Shown one piece after another: positions 1 through 9,019 of a stretch of 64,000 nt of DNA. A program made the translations under genes and the position numbers. Each line of letters starts with the position of its first letter. The stretch's first letter is position 1. The notes beneath the pieces are model-generated. The model worked only from the letters and a program-made list of their open reading frames with translations. It searched no databases and was not told where the DNA came from. This stretch comes from Mesorhizobium ventifaucium. GTDB lineage: Bacteria; Pseudomonadota; Alphaproteobacteria; Rhizobiales; Rhizobiaceae. The stretch spans positions 82,214-146,213 of the forward strand of contig NZ_CAKXZS010000003.1 of the NCBI RefSeq assembly GCF_935822925.1, given 5' to 3'.

Positions 1-558
1 CAGCCCGACTGGGCAGTGGTAACGGGACACGTGCTGAAGGACGGCGCGACAACCGCAGGGCTCAGTTGGGACGAGGGTATCCAGGCGCTTCGCGAAGCCG
101 GCCCAGCGACTGAAGCGCGTGGGGTGGATCAAATCAGCGCCTATGGCTGCAACATGTCGATCAGGGCGGCATGCATCGACGGCCTGCGCTTCGACGAACG
201 GCTTGTGCTCTATGGCTGGCAGGAAGACGTTGATTTCACCAGTCAGTTGAGAGCCAGAGGGCGGGTCGTCTGTTTGCCGTTGATCCGCGGGGTTCACCTC
301 GGCATCAAGAGCGGTCGCGTAAACGGCATTCGTTTCGGCTATTCCCAGGTGGCGAATCCAATCTACCTCGTCCGCAAAGGCACTGTTCCATCGACTTTCG
401 CACTTAGGTTGATGGGCAAAAATCTGCTCGCCAATCTCGCGCGCAGCCTCTGGCCGGAACCCTATGTCGACCGGCGAGGGCGTCTGCGCGGCAATCTCCT
501 GGCCCTTTCACATGTCGCAAGGGGCCGGGTGGAGCCCGAGTACATTCTGAAGATCTAG
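1..558 (+). CDS. Glycosyltransferase family 2, C-terminal part (cut by window edge)
   Basis: The reading frame is open from base 1 (Q-P-D-W-A-V-V-T-G-H-V) and ends at TAG 556-558, so the gene begins before the window; an internal GTG at 16 is not the true start. The visible ~185 residues have the acceptor side of a GT-A fold: GCNMSIR, then FDERLVLYGWQEDVDF, whose Glu-Asp pair is typical of the late acidic motif of family 2 transferases. A positively charged C-terminal tail (RGRLRGN) follows. It lies 14 bases before the ExoF-like export gene on the same strand, so it probably adds a sugar to the exported polysaccharide at the inner membrane. Donor and acceptor cannot be told. Confidence 0.75.
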   Translation, partial: QPDWAVVTGHVLKDGATTAGLSWDEGIQALREAGPATEARGVDQISAYGCNMSIRAACIDGLRFDERLVLYGWQEDVDFTSQLRARGRVVCLPLIRGVHLGIKSGRVNGIRFGYSQVANPIYLVRKGTVPSTFALRLMGKNLLANLARSLWPEPYVDRRGRLRGNLLALSHVARGRVEPEYILKI

Positions 559-572
559 TCCAGAGGTAACAG

Positions 573-2009
573 ATGCTCCATGAATTGCCCTTTTCAGTCG
601 ACAGCGGCGCTCGTTCAAATCATCGAGTTCGGCGCCTGGGCAAGCTGTCGGCTCGGCGCGACGGCTGGCGCATTCTCCACGTCGTGGCGTATGCGGGGAT
701 GTCCCTGGCCTGCATGTTGGGTGCCTCGGCTGCAAACGCCGAAGAGTATGTGCTCGGCCCGCAGGACAAGCTCCGCGTCAAGGTCTACGAATGGCGTGCG
801 TCACGCGACACGATTTTTGCCTGGGATGCTCTCAACGACGAGTACACGGTCGGTCCCAATGGCTCCGTTTCGCTACCGCTGGTCGGCGAAATCAAGGCTG
901 CCGGACTCACCACCGGTGAGATCGCGAACTCGATCGGCGACAGCCTCATGAAAAATATCGGCCTTGTCCGAAAACCGAATACGGCGGTGGAAATCGTCCA
1001 GTTCCGACCGTTCTATGTTGTCGGCAAGGTGACGCAGTCGGGAGAATTCGCATACCGGCCTGGGCTGACCGTCTTGCAAGCATTGAGCATCGCGGGCGGG
1101 TTGCGGACTCGAGAGGACAAGGACGCCAGGTTCGAGCGCGAAGTGATCCAGGGCCAAGGGGATGTGGGCCTGCTCAGACTGAACGAAGCCAGTCTCCTCG
1201 CTCGCAAGGCACGACTCGAGGCGGAACTCTCGCATGCCAGCGACATTCAGTTTCCGGCCCAATTGACATCGCGCATTCGGGACGACGTCTTTGCCATGCT
1301 CTTGAAGCAGGAACGCTCGATCTTCCAGGCGCGCAGCGAGGGATTGGACACTCAGGTCAAGGCGCTTCGTGGTCTGCGCGAGTTCCTCGAGAAGGAACTT
1401 GCTTCGCTGGAAGCGCAACTCGTTTTCCTCGACAAGCAAATCGGCTCAATCCAGAAAGAATTGACAGCGGTTTCGGCGCTTGTCGCCAAAGGTCTTGCGG
1501 CGGCGCCGCGCGAGTTTTCTCTGGAGCGGGCTCTTGCCCAGGCGCAGAGCGAGAGGTTGTCGGCGGAAACCAGTCTGCTGCGCGGGCGTCAGGAAATCAG
1601 TAAAACTGACATATCAATTCTCGAGCTCCAGGATGGGCGCAAAAATGAGGTAACGATCGACCTGCGTCAAACCCAAGCTGAGCTCGATGCTCTCGAAAGC
1701 AAGACAGAGACGGCAAGGCGGCTATTGTACGAGTCCGCGGTATCTGCCCCGACCCTTCTTGCCCGCCGAGCCGATGCGGAGCTGGCTGCGCCGATCTACA
1801 CGATTTTCCGGCCGTCGGCGGATGGTGCGACAGTGCAAATCCAGGCTGACGAAACGAGTGCCGTCGAGCCCGGCGACACAATCAAGGTTGAAATACCACT
1901 GGCTGCGGATGAAACGGGCGCGCTGGACCTGACATCGACCGAGCGGCACGAGGCGCCGGGAATAGAACTCAAGGCAGAAACCGCCGGCGATACTGTAGGC
2001 ATTCCGTAG
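573..2009 (+). CDS. exoF: Polysaccharide export protein, ExoF/Wza-like
   Basis: The 478-residue product has a long basic N-terminus and then a hydrophobic stretch ending in ASAANAEE (about residues 38-56), which reads as an export signal. Next comes a Poly_export domain (YVLGPQDKLRVKVYEW) and an SLBB-like segment (FYVVGKVTQSGEFAYRPG). From roughly residue 190 to 390 it is a long Glu/Leu/Arg-rich coiled coil. This is the ExoF architecture of rhizobial succinoglycan-type export rather than a short Wza. An AGAGG sequence lies just before ATG 573. It follows the GT2 gene closely, consistent with one transcript. Family role: periplasmic/outer-membrane export of exopolysaccharide. The exact polymer is unknown. 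Confidence 0.8.
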   Translation: MLHELPFSVDSGARSNHRVRRLGKLSARRDGWRILHVVAYAGMSLACMLGASAANAEEYVLGPQDKLRVKVYEWRASRDTIFAWDALNDEYTVGPNGSVSLPLVGEIKAAGLTTGEIANSIGDSLMKNIGLVRKPNTAVEIVQFRPFYVVGKVTQSGEFAYRPGLTVLQALSIAGGLRTREDKDARFEREVIQGQGDVGLLRLNEASLLARKARLEAELSHASDIQFPAQLTSRIRDDVFAMLLKQERSIFQARSEGLDTQVKALRGLREFLEKELASLEAQLVFLDKQIGSIQKELTAVSALVAKGLAAAPREFSLERALAQAQSERLSAETSLLRGRQEISKTDISILELQDGRKNEVTIDLRQTQAELDALESKTETARRLLYESAVSAPTLLARRADAELAAPIYTIFRPSADGATVQIQADETSAVEPGDTIKVEIPLAADETGALDLTSTERHEAPGIELKAETAGDTVGIP

Positions 2010-2026
2010 CACCCCGGCGGATTCTG

Positions 2027-3502
2027 CTAGACGCGACCGGGAACGGCGCCGACCTGCGATTGAATCACGTCTTCACTGGAATCGCGCGAATGCTGGAGCG
2101 TCCTTGCAGGAGCTCCAGCAGCGCTGTCGTGTTCAACAGGCAGGCGCCGGCTGACAAGAACGACCGCGAGAGGAATCAGGAATACGATACCCGGGTCGGC
2201 GCTGCCGCTTGACAGGGATGCGGCCACGAGCCCCGCCAAGGCGCAAGCGCGAACACTCGATGCGATCGCGTCGACCTCGGGATCGATGCGACCGCGGCCA
2301 CCCCGCAGCCCGCGCACCAGCATTGCCAACAGAACTGCCATCATCGCCGTGCCGAACAGTCCCAACTGGGACAGCAGAGCGATCGGCCAACTCGAGGCGC
2401 GCGAGCTTCCCAACCCGACCCCCAGTCCACCTGTATCGAAGAAAGACTGCAGGCTCTTGTAATTCCAGTAGCTGCGCTCCTGGCCGGAGGCTGATGTGAG
2501 TTTGTTAACGACCGTGGTGTCGAAAAGCTGCAAGACCGGATCGAAGAAATGCGGATAGGACAGACCGGCTGCCATCGCGGAGAGGAGCAAGGGCGGCAGC
2601 AACGCGATTAGCAGTGCCTCCGCCGACCTCAGCCGACCTGAAGCGAGCGACTTCACGATGGAAAAGACAACGGGCACGCTTACGATTGCAAGACCGACAT
2701 AGGCGGTCGACGATGTCGACAGCAGCAGGAGAACGAACATGGCCGCTCCCAACCCCAATGCGCATTTGGAGCCGGTCTTGCGCCAATAGGTATAGGAGAA
2801 CGCCAGCCCTGCCAGCGATGCCGCACCGAACGCCGATGCCTCTGAAAATGCCCCCGCGATCCGCGAAAACCCAGCTTCCGCGACTTGCGTCAGCATGGCG
2901 TAGTTGGCGGTACGGATCGGGGCAAGGATGTCGCCGGCACCGAGCACCTTGCCCAGCAAATCCAGGACGCCCATCAGCACGTGCAAGCCGAACCATAAGA
3001 AGAAGCCCCGCCTGATATCCGCTAACGTGCCGCTGCGCTGAAGCAGCAGACAGGCCGCCAGGAAGGTCAATCCGCCCAGAATAAAGTAACCCGCCTGAGA
3101 GATATTGGCAGACACCGGCGCCAAGGCCGCTTCGTAGACGCCCCTGCCCGTGCGGGACGCAACGAAGGCGCTCGTCTGACCTGCAAAGAGCCTCGGAAAC
3201 AACAGCGCTCCGATGCAGACATAGATCATCAGCGCGCAGACGATCCATGCGGCACCTATACGAACGAAGACCGCTCCTATTTCCCTCCAGATTCCCCGTC
3301 GAGCCAGCGCGGCTAGTATCACCAGCATATCAAAGACGGTAAAGATAAGCGGCGATGAACCGCCAAGCGAGGTTATTGTCCCGATTGACGTCGCACCAAA
3401 CGCCAGAGAGGCAATCAGCGCAGTGATCATCGACCAGCGCATATAGACGACGAGGGCCAGGATTCCCGTGCAAATCAGTGCTCCAACGACGGAAACCTGC
3501 AT
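2027..3502 (-). CDS. O-antigen polymerase/ligase-like integral membrane protein (Wzy-type)
   Basis: The 491-residue protein is almost entirely hydrophobic, with about ten to twelve membrane spans. It has a long periplasmic-type loop after about residue 100 and a second loop around residues 320-370 containing SGQERSYWNYKSLQSF, the layout of Wzy polymerases and O-antigen ligases. It faces the ExoF-like gene tail to tail (stops 18 bases apart). Family knowledge: these proteins join lipid-linked repeat units in the inner membrane. Sequence identity in this family is too low to separate polymerase from ligase by eye; the neighbouring ExoY- and ExoP-like genes favour polymerase (ExoQ role). Confidence 0.7.
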   Translation of the reverse strand: MQVSVVGALICTGILALVVYMRWSMITALIASLAFGATSIGTITSLGGSSPLIFTVFDMLVILAALARRGIWREIGAVFVRIGAAWIVCALMIYVCIGALLFPRLFAGQTSAFVASRTGRGVYEAALAPVSANISQAGYFILGGLTFLAACLLLQRSGTLADIRRGFFLWFGLHVLMGVLDLLGKVLGAGDILAPIRTANYAMLTQVAEAGFSRIAGAFSEASAFGAASLAGLAFSYTYWRKTGSKCALGLGAAMFVLLLLSTSSTAYVGLAIVSVPVVFSIVKSLASGRLRSAEALLIALLPPLLLSAMAAGLSYPHFFDPVLQLFDTTVVNKLTSASGQERSYWNYKSLQSFFDTGGLGVGLGSSRASSWPIALLSQLGLFGTAMMAVLLAMLVRGLRGGRGRIDPEVDAIASSVRACALAGLVAASLSSGSADPGIVFLIPLAVVLVSRRLPVEHDSAAGAPARTLQHSRDSSEDVIQSQVGAVPGRV

Positions 3503-3653
3503 TTCACACCGCCACGATCAATGAACCAGACCCTGACTGCGCCGCCGGAACCGCTGAGCTAAAATGTTGGGCTTCACAAAATCGAGCGACTCTGATTTGC
3601 TTGGGACAAGGTCCGTCTTGCGTGGCGTCGATCGACCCTGGGAGGAGGTCGCC

Positions 3654-3890
3654 GTGTTGCTTGCCATTGTCGGCGTTGCCGGTCTTGCCCTGGCGATAGG
3701 GCTTACGTTGCGCGCGCCGGCGCTGATCGTGGCGACCTTGGTGGTGATCGTCGGCAGCATCGCTGTAGGCAGCTTTCTTCACCTGTCTGTTCCAAACACC
3801 ATCCGCTCGACGTTTTATCTTGTTGTCGTCACCCAAATTGCCTACCTGGTCGGCCTTGCAATTGCCGTGCTGCGGCATCGCCCGAGGTGA
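3654..3890 (+). CDS. Small membrane protein, SyrA/ExoX-like (putative EPS repressor)
   Basis: The frame is open from ATG 3564, but a strong GGAGGAGG at 3641-3648 sits just before GTG 3654, which gives a 78-residue protein with two or three membrane spans. The last span (TFYLVVVTQIAYLVGLAIAV followed by LRHRPR) resembles the C-terminal signature of SyrA/ExoX/PsiA proteins, which lower exopolysaccharide synthesis post-transcriptionally, possibly through the ExoY priming enzyme. It lies alone on the plus strand between the Wzy-like and ExoY-like genes, as exoX often lies near exoY. The similarity is short, so the function is tentative. Confidence 0.5.
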   Translation: MLLAIVGVAGLALAIGLTLRAPALIVATLVVIVGSIAVGSFLHLSVPNTIRSTFYLVVVTQIAYLVGLAIAVLRHRPR

Positions 3891-3982
3891 CAATAGAGTG
3901 GGCGGCAATAGAGTGGGCGACGATCCCTTGTGAGCGACGATCGCTTGAGGCCGTTTCTGCCGCGCCCCTGACATAGCCAAGG

Positions 3983-4681
3983 TCAGGAAGTCTGATCGAA
4001 CTTCATCATGGCCGGTATCGTCCGCATCAGGATCGAAAGATCGCGGCGCAGAGACCATGTCCGAACGTACTGCGTGTCCAGCAATACGCGATGCGAATAC
4101 TCGGTCGTGTTTCTCCCGTTTATCTGCCAGAGGCCGGTCAGTCCTGGCCGCGTCTTCAAATATTCGTGTGATGCGGCGCCATAGCGTTGCAATTCGTCGG
4201 CAACGACAGGACGCGGGCCGACGCAACTCATGTCGCCCCGCAAGATGTTGAACAACTGCGGCAGCTCATCCAGGCTCGATTTGCGAAGCATCTTTCCGAA
4301 GAACAGGATACGCGGATCGCAGCTCAGCTTCTGGTTGGCCGCCCACTCCTGGGCGGCTTGTGGATTGCAACTCAGATGCCGTTCGAGCACCTCCTCGGCA
4401 TTCGGCACCATGGTGCGGAACTTGTAGCAATCGAAGGCCTTTCCATTGAATCCAATGCGCCGGTGAACGAACAGCGCCGGACCGCCTGTGGTGGCCTTGA
4501 TCAGAAGCGGGATCAGAACCAGGATCGGACCGGCCAGGATGAGCGCTGTCGAGGCTACCATCAGATCCAGCAGCCTCTTGGCCCAACCGCCGAGCGGCTG
4601 TCGGCTTTCGCTGCGCGCATCGTCGTCAATAACGGCCAGCTCGTCGCACTGCCGCAGGTTACTTTCGATCACGTTGGACAT
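3983..4681 (-). CDS. exoY: Undecaprenyl-phosphate sugar-1-phosphate transferase (ExoY-like)
   Basis: At 232 residues it matches the compact one-span bacterial sugar transferase family. It has an N-terminal membrane segment (about 38-60), then FVHRRIGFNGKAFDCYKFRT, then RKSSLDELPQLFNILRGDMS, then VGPRPV, and near the end the RPGLTGLWQINGRN block; all are diagnostic of this family. The enzyme starts repeat-unit synthesis by moving a sugar-1-phosphate (galactose in ExoY) from a UDP-sugar to undecaprenyl phosphate at the cytoplasmic face. Together with the Wzy-, ExoF- and ExoP-like genes it completes the core of a Wzx/Wzy-type system. The sugar is inferred from the ExoY resemblance only. Confidence 0.85.
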   Translation of the reverse strand: MSNVIESNLRQCDELAVIDDDARSESRQPLGGWAKRLLDLMVASTALILAGPILVLIPLLIKATTGGPALFVHRRIGFNGKAFDCYKFRTMVPNAEEVLERHLSCNPQAAQEWAANQKLSCDPRILFFGKMLRKSSLDELPQLFNILRGDMSCVGPRPVVADELQRYGAASHEYLKTRPGLTGLWQINGRNTTEYSHRVLLDTQYVRTWSLRRDLSILMRTIPAMMKFDQTS

Positions 4682-5127
4682 TTTCCGCTTGCGCTCGATT
4701 TCAACTTTTCGTTTGCATTTTGGCGACGACGGATGATCTCCGGCAAGCAGGGAAAAGGTGGTAGATCGGGGGTGATTGGCAGCGTAGGCTACCCCTTAGT
4801 TGCTAGGCCGGGTACGGACGAATGGCTGCTCCGTTCAATGCCTGGCACGATATCGGATCGATTGTTCGACTCGCGACGCCCTGAAGGGGCGCGGATTGCC
4901 TTTGACAGGCAAGTGTCGAATTGACGGGGCGGTGTCGAGACTTGCCGCTGGGCTCTAAAGCGCGACGCATTTGAACGGATTCAGGCGACGCGCTTCAAGT
5001 TCTTGTTGTGATGCATGTCGTCATCGCAAAAACCGCTGCGCAGCAAAAACCGCTGCGCACCCTCGGTTCAAGCCCGAGGGCATGCTTTTGCGCGACATGC
5101 TGACGCCGCCGCGAGGAAGACAGGACG
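4682..5127. other. Gene-free stretch between exoY-like and exoP-like genes
   Basis: No credible gene is seen in these 446 bases. The frames open here lack family motifs and ribosome sites. The right half is occupied by a RIME-like repeat (listed separately). The left half should hold the promoter of the ExoY-like gene, but no clear -35/-10 pair can be defended. Confidence 0.5.
4955..5101. repeat. RIME-like intergenic palindromic repeat, copy 1
   Basis: The left palindrome has arms AAAGCGCGACGC and GCGACGCGCTT around a short spacer. The right palindrome is ATGCATGTCG paired with CGCGACATGC. This is the layout of rhizobium-specific intergenic mosaic elements. Between the palindromes this copy has an inserted tandem duplication of CAAAAACCGCTGCG (5027-5058). 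A second, undisturbed copy lies at 59555-59665. It sits just beyond the 3' end of the ExoP-like gene. Confidence 0.75.
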
Positions 5128-7008
5128 TCAGCGCGGCGCTTGACCTGCGCGCTTCCGGTAACGCCGAGCCGAAACGGTACGAACACGTGTCATCAACACG
5201 CCAAGGACGGAGGAATTGGTGTTTTTGAGTGTCTGCGTCAGGTCTTCCAGCTGATCAAGCGACGTCACGCCCCACTGCGCCACCACAATCACGCCATCGA
5301 GAAGCGGGCAAAGAGCAAGCCCTTCGGCTCCTGAACTAAACGGTGGGAGTTCAACAATGACAATACTGTAACTACCAACTTCGCCCAGCAATTTCTCCAT
5401 ATTATCGGGAACAAGCAAATTCGCCGAACTCGATGAATCGTTCTTCAAGTAATAAAACGATGTCTTTTCAATGAATCGGATTTGCTTGCCGATGTCTTTG
5501 GGGCTGCCGGAATCCCGATCGATCACGTTGAAATCGGAGGAAAAGAGACGTTCGTTGGCCAGTGCCGACTTATCGTCGGCATCGATCACGAGGGTCGCTG
5601 TGCCCGCCCCCCCACACAGCGCCGCCAGATTGCTTACAATGGTGCTCTTCCCATCGCCGGGGGACACGGACGTAATTCCGATGCGACGCCTTGAAGAGTT
5701 GGCCCCGGCCAGGCCCATGATCGCCTTGACGCTCCTGAGGCTGCCGCTGAATGAAGAGTCCGGGTTCCTGAGCACCTCGTCAAGCCGCCCAAAACCACCC
5801 CGCCTGAAGCTGACCGGCGGCAATTCTCCAATACAGGCCAGGCCCAGTTCGCGACGGATCTGACGCGGGGTCCTCACGTTCCGATCGAGTCCGCGTCGCG
5901 CTACGGCGAACCCGATGCCAGCCACCATTCCGGCAAGTGCGCCAAAAGCGAGGATCAGCGTCTTGCGCGGGCGACTTGCCTTCTTGGGGCTCGTCGCGGA
6001 CGTGATGACGCGAGCATCGGCGATCAGATAAGGCTGTTGGTCGACCGAGTTTGTATATGCCGCGAGCAGGCTTTCATACATCTTTCGATACGTGTCGGCG
6101 GTAACCTCCAACTGCTCCAGCGTAATCTGGTGTGTTGGCTTTCCTTCGCTGTGTGCGAGATCCTGTCCGGCGACGGACGTCTCGTCCTGACCGATGCTGT
6201 AGTCGTGTTTTGCGCGAAACTCCTGGGCGACCCGGGTCGCCCGGTTCATCTGATCACCGACCTCCCGCATCCGCCTTTCCAACCAGGCGATGCCTTCGCT
6301 AGCCGTTGCTGTAGTTGTTTGCACTTGCTCGCGCACGAACGCTTCCGCCGTGGCGTTCGCGATGCGTGCCGCCAATGCCGGATCCTGAGACTGGAATGTA
6401 ATGTCCATTGCATAGGAGACACCGACACGCTGGACATCTAGGCCATCGCTGAACATCTCCACCGCGTGACGCCGGCGCTCGGATTCCAGCTGCGGACTGT
6501 TAGCCTCCATTCGATCCGGCCAGGGCAGCACGCGATGGAAGAAATCCGTGAGCGCAGCATTGCCGGCATGGAATCCGCCGGCATCGACGATGCCCATCCA
6601 GGCTCTGCGAAACCTCTCGCCGATAGTCGGACCGTCCAGATCCCCGAAGGTTGGATTGTCCATGAGTCCAAGGTCATCGATCACCATCATCGCGATCTTC
6701 TGGGAGCGCAGAACTGCAAGTTGGCTCTCGACCTGAGCAGTATCGAGCGACAGGTTCACCTCGGCCGGTTGCTGCTGGAGGTTTCTGGGTATCTTCGGTT
6801 CGATCAGGATCTGGGTGCGCGCGGAATAAATAGGATCCGAGGTAGCAAAGTAGAACGTCGCGCAAACGATTCCGGCGACGACGAACGCAAGGATCGAGAA
6901 AAGATACTGCCGGGCAAACGAGACAACGTCAGCGAGGCTGATAAAGTCCTGCGGTGCATCCGCCCCGAGCCATGGCTTGTGAACAATTGCCGCCGGCCGG
7001 TCTAGCAT
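5128..7008 (-). CDS. exoP: Polysaccharide co-polymerase with BY-kinase-like domain (ExoP-like)
   Basis: Numbered from ATG 7008 (626 residues): an N-terminal span near 30-55 (FVVAGIVCATFYFAT), a Wzz-type periplasmic region rich in coiled coil, a second span near 340-365 (LILAFGALAGMVAG), then a cytoplasmic P-loop domain with SVSPGDGKST and the A' motif TLVIDAD. This is the fused Wzz/tyrosine-kinase form that sets chain length together with Wzy. Two oddities: the Walker B position reads IVIVELPPF, with Glu where Asp is usual, and the C-terminal tail has a single Tyr rather than a cluster. The frame stays open to 7071, so a start there is possible. It is somewhat shorter than the well-known ExoP. 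Confidence 0.8.
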   Translation of the reverse strand: MLDRPAAIVHKPWLGADAPQDFISLADVVSFARQYLFSILAFVVAGIVCATFYFATSDPIYSARTQILIEPKIPRNLQQQPAEVNLSLDTAQVESQLAVLRSQKIAMMVIDDLGLMDNPTFGDLDGPTIGERFRRAWMGIVDAGGFHAGNAALTDFFHRVLPWPDRMEANSPQLESERRRHAVEMFSDGLDVQRVGVSYAMDITFQSQDPALAARIANATAEAFVREQVQTTTATASEGIAWLERRMREVGDQMNRATRVAQEFRAKHDYSIGQDETSVAGQDLAHSEGKPTHQITLEQLEVTADTYRKMYESLLAAYTNSVDQQPYLIADARVITSATSPKKASRPRKTLILAFGALAGMVAGIGFAVARRGLDRNVRTPRQIRRELGLACIGELPPVSFRRGGFGRLDEVLRNPDSSFSGSLRSVKAIMGLAGANSSRRRIGITSVSPGDGKSTIVSNLAALCGGAGTATLVIDADDKSALANERLFSSDFNVIDRDSGSPKDIGKQIRFIEKTSFYYLKNDSSSSANLLVPDNMEKLLGEVGSYSIVIVELPPFSSGAEGLALCPLLDGVIVVAQWGVTSLDQLEDLTQTLKNTNSSVLGVLMTRVRTVSARRYRKRAGQAPR

Positions 7009-7121
7009 GGCTTCAATCCATATCTGCAATAAAAAGAGCGGCGAACTGCAACGGTCGAGCAGCATCGCCACCGGGCCCCGGTTCGAGCATGCAGCCGCGC
7101 CACTGTTATGATGACAACCGT

Positions 7122-7892
7122 TTAGCTCGATCGGCCCAACAGGTGGGCGCCAGGAAACATCTCATTGAGCTTGTAGACGACCTCCGTCCTGTTCGTCGCC
7201 TTCAGCTTTTTCATGATGTTGCGGATATGAACCTTGACCGTGCTCTCTCGAAGGTTGAGCTCATGAGCGATTATCTTGTTCGCCTTCCCACGCCTGAGAG
7301 CCTGGACGACCTCTTCTTGCCGCTCCGTGAACACACTCGCCATGGGCCTTGTCATTTCGACGGTTGTGTCGATTGCCTTGTGCTGGGCAAGCACGCTGCT
7401 TGCAGGGACAAATGTGCCACCGGCAAGGACAAGATTTACGGCTTCAACACAGATCTCGAAACGGATCGATGAAGGGATGTAGGCTTTTGCGCCATAATTC
7501 AACGCCTTCAGAATCTGCTCTAGATCGTCGGTATCGGCCAAAATCACCACTGGAATCGGGTGGGCCTCATTCACGAGATCGGCGATTTCGCTGCCGGTCC
7601 TTGCATCTGTCACTTTTCGGCTGCCCACGTTCAGCAGAATGGCCGATATCGACAGTGCATTCTCTTGATGCCGCCACTCTTCGATCGAACCGAACGACAG
7701 GATTTCCTTGCCGATGCCATAGGCGGTCAGGCATTGCGCAAGACATTGCCGGTCAAGCACTCGCTCGTCCAGCAGAGCTAGGCAGGATTCGGTCAAGCCA
7801 TGCCTATGAAGATGTATTCCATTCCCGGCCTTGCGCGATACGAATTCCAGTGCACCGGGTGATTTGCTATCCAGTTGAATTGTCGGAACCAT
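7122..7892 (-). CDS. LuxR-type transcriptional regulator with degenerate receiver domain
   Basis: ATG 7892 is preceded by GGGGAG at the right distance, giving 256 residues; the frame also runs back to a TTG at 7907. The C-terminus is a clear LuxR/NarL helix-turn-helix (LTERQEEVV-like start, then NKIIAHELNLRESTVKVHIR and MKKLKATNRTEVV). The N-terminal part has the spacing of a response-regulator receiver. However, the strand that should end with the phosphorylated Asp reads SAILLNVGSRK, with Asn in its place, so ordinary phosphorelay control looks impossible. It is transcribed in the same direction as, and just upstream of, the ExoP-like gene, so it may control exopolysaccharide genes. The target is inference. 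Confidence 0.8.
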   Translation of the reverse strand: MVPTIQLDSKSPGALEFVSRKAGNGIHLHRHGLTESCLALLDERVLDRQCLAQCLTAYGIGKEILSFGSIEEWRHQENALSISAILLNVGSRKVTDARTGSEIADLVNEAHPIPVVILADTDDLEQILKALNYGAKAYIPSSIRFEICVEAVNLVLAGGTFVPASSVLAQHKAIDTTVEMTRPMASVFTERQEEVVQALRRGKANKIIAHELNLRESTVKVHIRNIMKKLKATNRTEVVYKLNEMFPGAHLLGRSS

Positions 7893-8299
7893 GAACTTAC
7901 TCCCCAAACTCTACCCAACGTTTCGAGACCAGTACGAGATGTACTGCAGGCAAATACTATTTCCCGCTAGCGATGTTCTGCTTGCGTCGCTTTCACTATA
8001 GCTGCGGGATTCCCAAGCCCCAACTTGGAACAGCACTACCCGTCAATAATGTTTATCGCCGAAAAGCTGTGCCTTCACTAATTTAGGTTAATAAAACGTA
8101 AAAAATTTTTACCCCGCTTCACTTGGCCCTAGCAATTTGGTCTAGGCGGGAGGGTAGCCAGAGAACACACCGACTGGAATCTGGGCCTCGCGTTGTTTGC
8201 CAGGCGCGGGTGGTGTCGGTAAAGACAGCCGGCGTCGCCGATGGCCAGTGCGGCTCTAAGCGCGTCGCGCCGCCTTTGCATCGACCGCCAAAGTAAGTG
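7893..8299. other. Gene-free regulatory region
   Basis: This stretch separates the LuxR-type gene from the Crp/Fnr-type gene; both read leftward. It is locally A/T-rich (around 8080-8112, with TAATAAAACGTAAAAAATTTTTA), as expected of a promoter region. A short frame at 8119-8334 overlaps the Crp/Fnr end and has no recognisable content. No binding site can be named safely. Confidence 0.5.
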
Positions 8300-9019
8300 T
8301 CAACCATCGATATACCTGTCATCGAACTCAGCAAACTTCGTTACGCCCAGCCGATCCAGCACGCGGACATGACCTTGGCGGAACTCCAGAAACCCGCGTT
8401 CCCGTAATTCCCGCAGCATTCGATTGACATGGACCGGCGTCAGGCCGAGCGCGTCCGCGAGGTCGTACTGGGTGAGAGGGCATGCAAAGCCAGTGCGGCT
8501 GACAGCGCCGACGCGCTCCAGGCGCGCTCTCAGTTCGAGCAGCAAATGCGCTGTACGCGCCAAGGCGCTGCGTCGGCCTATATTGGTGAGGTGTTGGGCA
8601 ACAAGCGCTCGCTGGCGCGCGAGCGTTTCTAGAAAAAGCGAGGCTATGTGCGGCGACTTCGCTGCTCCAAGAGCAAGCGTCTTGGCCGAGGCTTCCAGCA
8701 CCGCAAGGTCGGTTTGAGCCACAAATGTCTGAAGAGCAGCGCCCGTATACGTCTGTGGCAGGACAATGTCGCCCTTCAGGGCAAAGTCCAAAATCTGTCG
8801 CTGTCCACCGGCAAGGTCATGAGAAATGCAACCCCAGCCAGACTCGATTATGAAGACGCGATCGCCGTCCTCCCCCTGATTGACGATAGCGGTTTCCGCC
8901 GCATATCGCTTCGGCACGAAGCCTAGCGCCTTGATATACGCCTTATCGTCGCTCTTGACTGCGACTGACGCCGGACGGTTTTCATTCCCACTCAATAAAA
9001 GGCTTGTAGCATACGTCAT
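8300..9019 (-). CDS. Crp/Fnr-family transcriptional regulator
   Basis: The 239-residue protein has an N-terminal cyclic-nucleotide-binding-like beta roll (AETAIVNQGEDGDRVFIIES, then GDIVLPQTY) and a central dimer helix. The C-terminal winged helix has the recognition segment YDLADALGLTPVHVNRMLRE. There is no N-terminal Cys cluster, so it is not an Fe-S Fnr; it belongs to the FixK/general Crp-Fnr group common in rhizobia. A GGGG-containing ribosome site precedes ATG 9019. It stands alone between gene-free stretches, so its targets are unknown. Confidence 0.85.
   Translation of the reverse strand: MTYATSLLLSGNENRPASVAVKSDDKAYIKALGFVPKRYAAETAIVNQGEDGDRVFIIESGWGCISHDLAGGQRQILDFALKGDIVLPQTYTGAALQTFVAQTDLAVLEASAKTLALGAAKSPHIASLFLETLARQRALVAQHLTNIGRRSALARTAHLLLELRARLERVGAVSRTGFACPLTQYDLADALGLTPVHVNRMLRELRERGFLEFRQGHVRVLDRLGVTKFAEFDDRYIDG

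Noticed and set aside
3504..4226. 240-codon minus-strand frame across the SyrA/ExoX-like and ExoY-like genes
   Set aside because: It overlaps two better genes, is highly basic with no motif, and has no ribosome site.
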